This document shows, one piece after another, positions 8,107 through 8,838 of a stretch of 8,838 nucleotides of DNA. A model generated the notes under the pieces. That model was not told the DNA's origin. It made no database searches and saw nothing but the letters and a program-made list of their open reading frames with translations. Position 1 is the stretch's first letter, and every line of letters starts with the position of its first letter. A program made the position numbers and the translations under genes. The stretch comes from Phycisphaerales bacterium (GTDB lineage: Bacteria; Planctomycetota; Phycisphaerae; Sedimentisphaerales; Anaerohalosphaeraceae), in NCBI GenBank assembly GCA_011048645.1, contig DSDR01000338.1, positions 1-8,838 on the forward strand, in the 5' to 3' direction.

Positions 8107-8778
8107 TCAACGCATTATTCGGATGAGCCGTTTTTTTATCAAGGCGACCACCCCTGTCCCTAAAAGCAGAATCGAAGTTGGTTCAGGAATAACGGCGAAA
8201 TTGTCAATCCCTGCAATCAGGCTGCCGTCGCCTGCAATGCGGACTTCGACCGTATAGACATTGGACATCGTCGCCGCAAATGAGGCGCTGGGATCAGCCG
8301 CAGGGTCCACATCGTCATCCGTGATCCAGCCCGCCGCTCGAGCGTCCAAATCAGACCATGCGGGGTTGAAAAGTACCGAATAGGTCTGCCAGACATCGGG
8401 AAACACATCGGTCAGCGGATATCGCCAGCCGTTTTGTGCGGCATCCTGATAGCGAAAACGAAGCCAGGCGTCATTAAAAGCCCCGGTGATGAAGATCACA
8501 TCCACGGATGCGCCAGTTATGCCGGCGGCAATGTAATTTCCCGTGAAATCCGGTATATCCGTCATGGCGCCGATATCAAAATCATCAACGCCGCCTCTGC
8601 GTGTTTGAATGTGGCCGTCCGGATTGCCTCTGTTTGCAACGGAGACCACCACTGAACTGGTTGTATTGCCTGTCCATCCGGCCGGCGTACCTCCTTGCCA
8701 GTCTTCAATATGGGTATAGACGGCAAGGGTATGGCCCGCAATCAGCAGAAAGACCGGGATATTTTGCTTACGCTGATC
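8107..8778 (-). CDS. PEP-CTERM exported protein, start codon unclear
   Basis: The open frame runs on the - strand from after a TAA (8779-8781) to TGA at 8107-8109, 223 codons. The C terminus is a PEP-CTERM sorting signal: I-PEP-T, a hydrophobic stretch SILLLGTGVVALI and a basic tail KKRLIRIMR, recognised by exosortase for surface or exopolysaccharide-linked display. The nearest GTG start (8652, 181 residues) would begin in mid-domain. The 42 codons before it read as protein: a basic then hydrophobic segment (RKQ, IPVFLLIAGHTLAV) like a signal peptide, then 'HIEDWQGGTPAGW', typical of mature beta-sandwich PEP-CTERM proteins. No ATG, GTG or TTG exists in that part. The start may be ATT, CTG or lost by mutation, so the gene may be decaying. 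Function of the beta-rich body, with W and D-rich segments, is unknown; it could bind carbohydrate. It is convergent with the etf operon. Confidence 0.75.
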   Translation of the reverse strand, partial: DQRKQNIPVFLLIAGHTLAVYTHIEDWQGGTPAGWTGNTTSSVVVSVANRGNPDGHIQTRRGGVDDFDIGAMTDIPDFTGNYIAAGITGASVDVIFITGAFNDAWLRFRYQDAAQNGWRYPLTDVFPDVWQTYSVLFNPAWSDLDARAAGWITDDDVDPAADPSASFAATMSNVYTVEVRIAGDGSLIAGIDNFAVIPEPTSILLLGTGVVALIKKRLIRIMR

Positions 8779-8838
8779 TTAATTTTTAATAGGGCCTTAA
8801 ATTAAAATCGGTTTTGGGGCTTTTCGCCATCGACAGTC

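Noticed and set aside
8786..8830. Mini-frame on the - strand (ATG 8830, 14 codons) ahead of the PEP-CTERM gene
   Set aside because: Only 14 residues, no clear ribosome-binding site visible, a frame different from the gene, and close to the window edge. It could be a leader peptide, but nothing supports that.

Overview
The window looks like a chromosomal segment of moderate GC from an anaerobic or facultative Planctomycetota-like bacterium, possibly Phycisphaerae. The pointers are a surface protein with a PEP-CTERM tail, a sulfatase-modifying-factor (SUMF1/FGE-like) domain remnant, and an etfB-etfA-acyl-CoA dehydrogenase cluster whose ACAD has a long C-terminal extension. The taxonomic guess is an inference from gene content only. 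Most assigned genes have readable Shine-Dalgarno sites, and several units are bounded by good intrinsic terminators.

Layout: (1) 1-203, 3' end of pheT (FDX-ACB domain), + strand. (2) 282-548, a self-contained RNA gene with promoter, long rod-like fold and UUCG-loop terminator; sequence and fold match 6S RNA. (3) 654-3236, clpB on the - strand, full length. Its promoter region carries a 20-bp palindrome and no CIRCE element. (4) 3237-3594, no convincing gene, but one strong stem-loop. (5) 3595-4002, C-terminal half of a SUMF1-domain protein, probably a truncated remnant, followed by a terminator. (6) 4068-8077, a + strand operon etfB-etfA-acyl-CoA dehydrogenase with its own sigma70-like promoter, an intercistronic pair of hairpins before the dehydrogenase gene, and a terminator that can serve both strands. 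(7) 8107 to about 8778, - strand, a PEP-CTERM exported protein whose reading frame extends past the nearest GTG into a signal-peptide-like segment but lacks a normal start codon.

The etf operon forms one functional unit: the dehydrogenase oxidises an acyl-CoA (or works in reverse) and exchanges electrons with the EtfAB flavoprotein. The EtfB sequence resembles the NADH-using, electron-bifurcating type more than the mitochondrial type. ClpB (disaggregase), 6S RNA (RNA polymerase regulator) and PheT (translation) are housekeeping or stress functions. I found no phage, IS, CRISPR or defence system. The best candidates for something undescribed are the clpB palindrome, the intercistronic hairpins, the hairpin-bearing intergenic stretch next to the truncated SUMF1 gene, and the 6S-like RNA.
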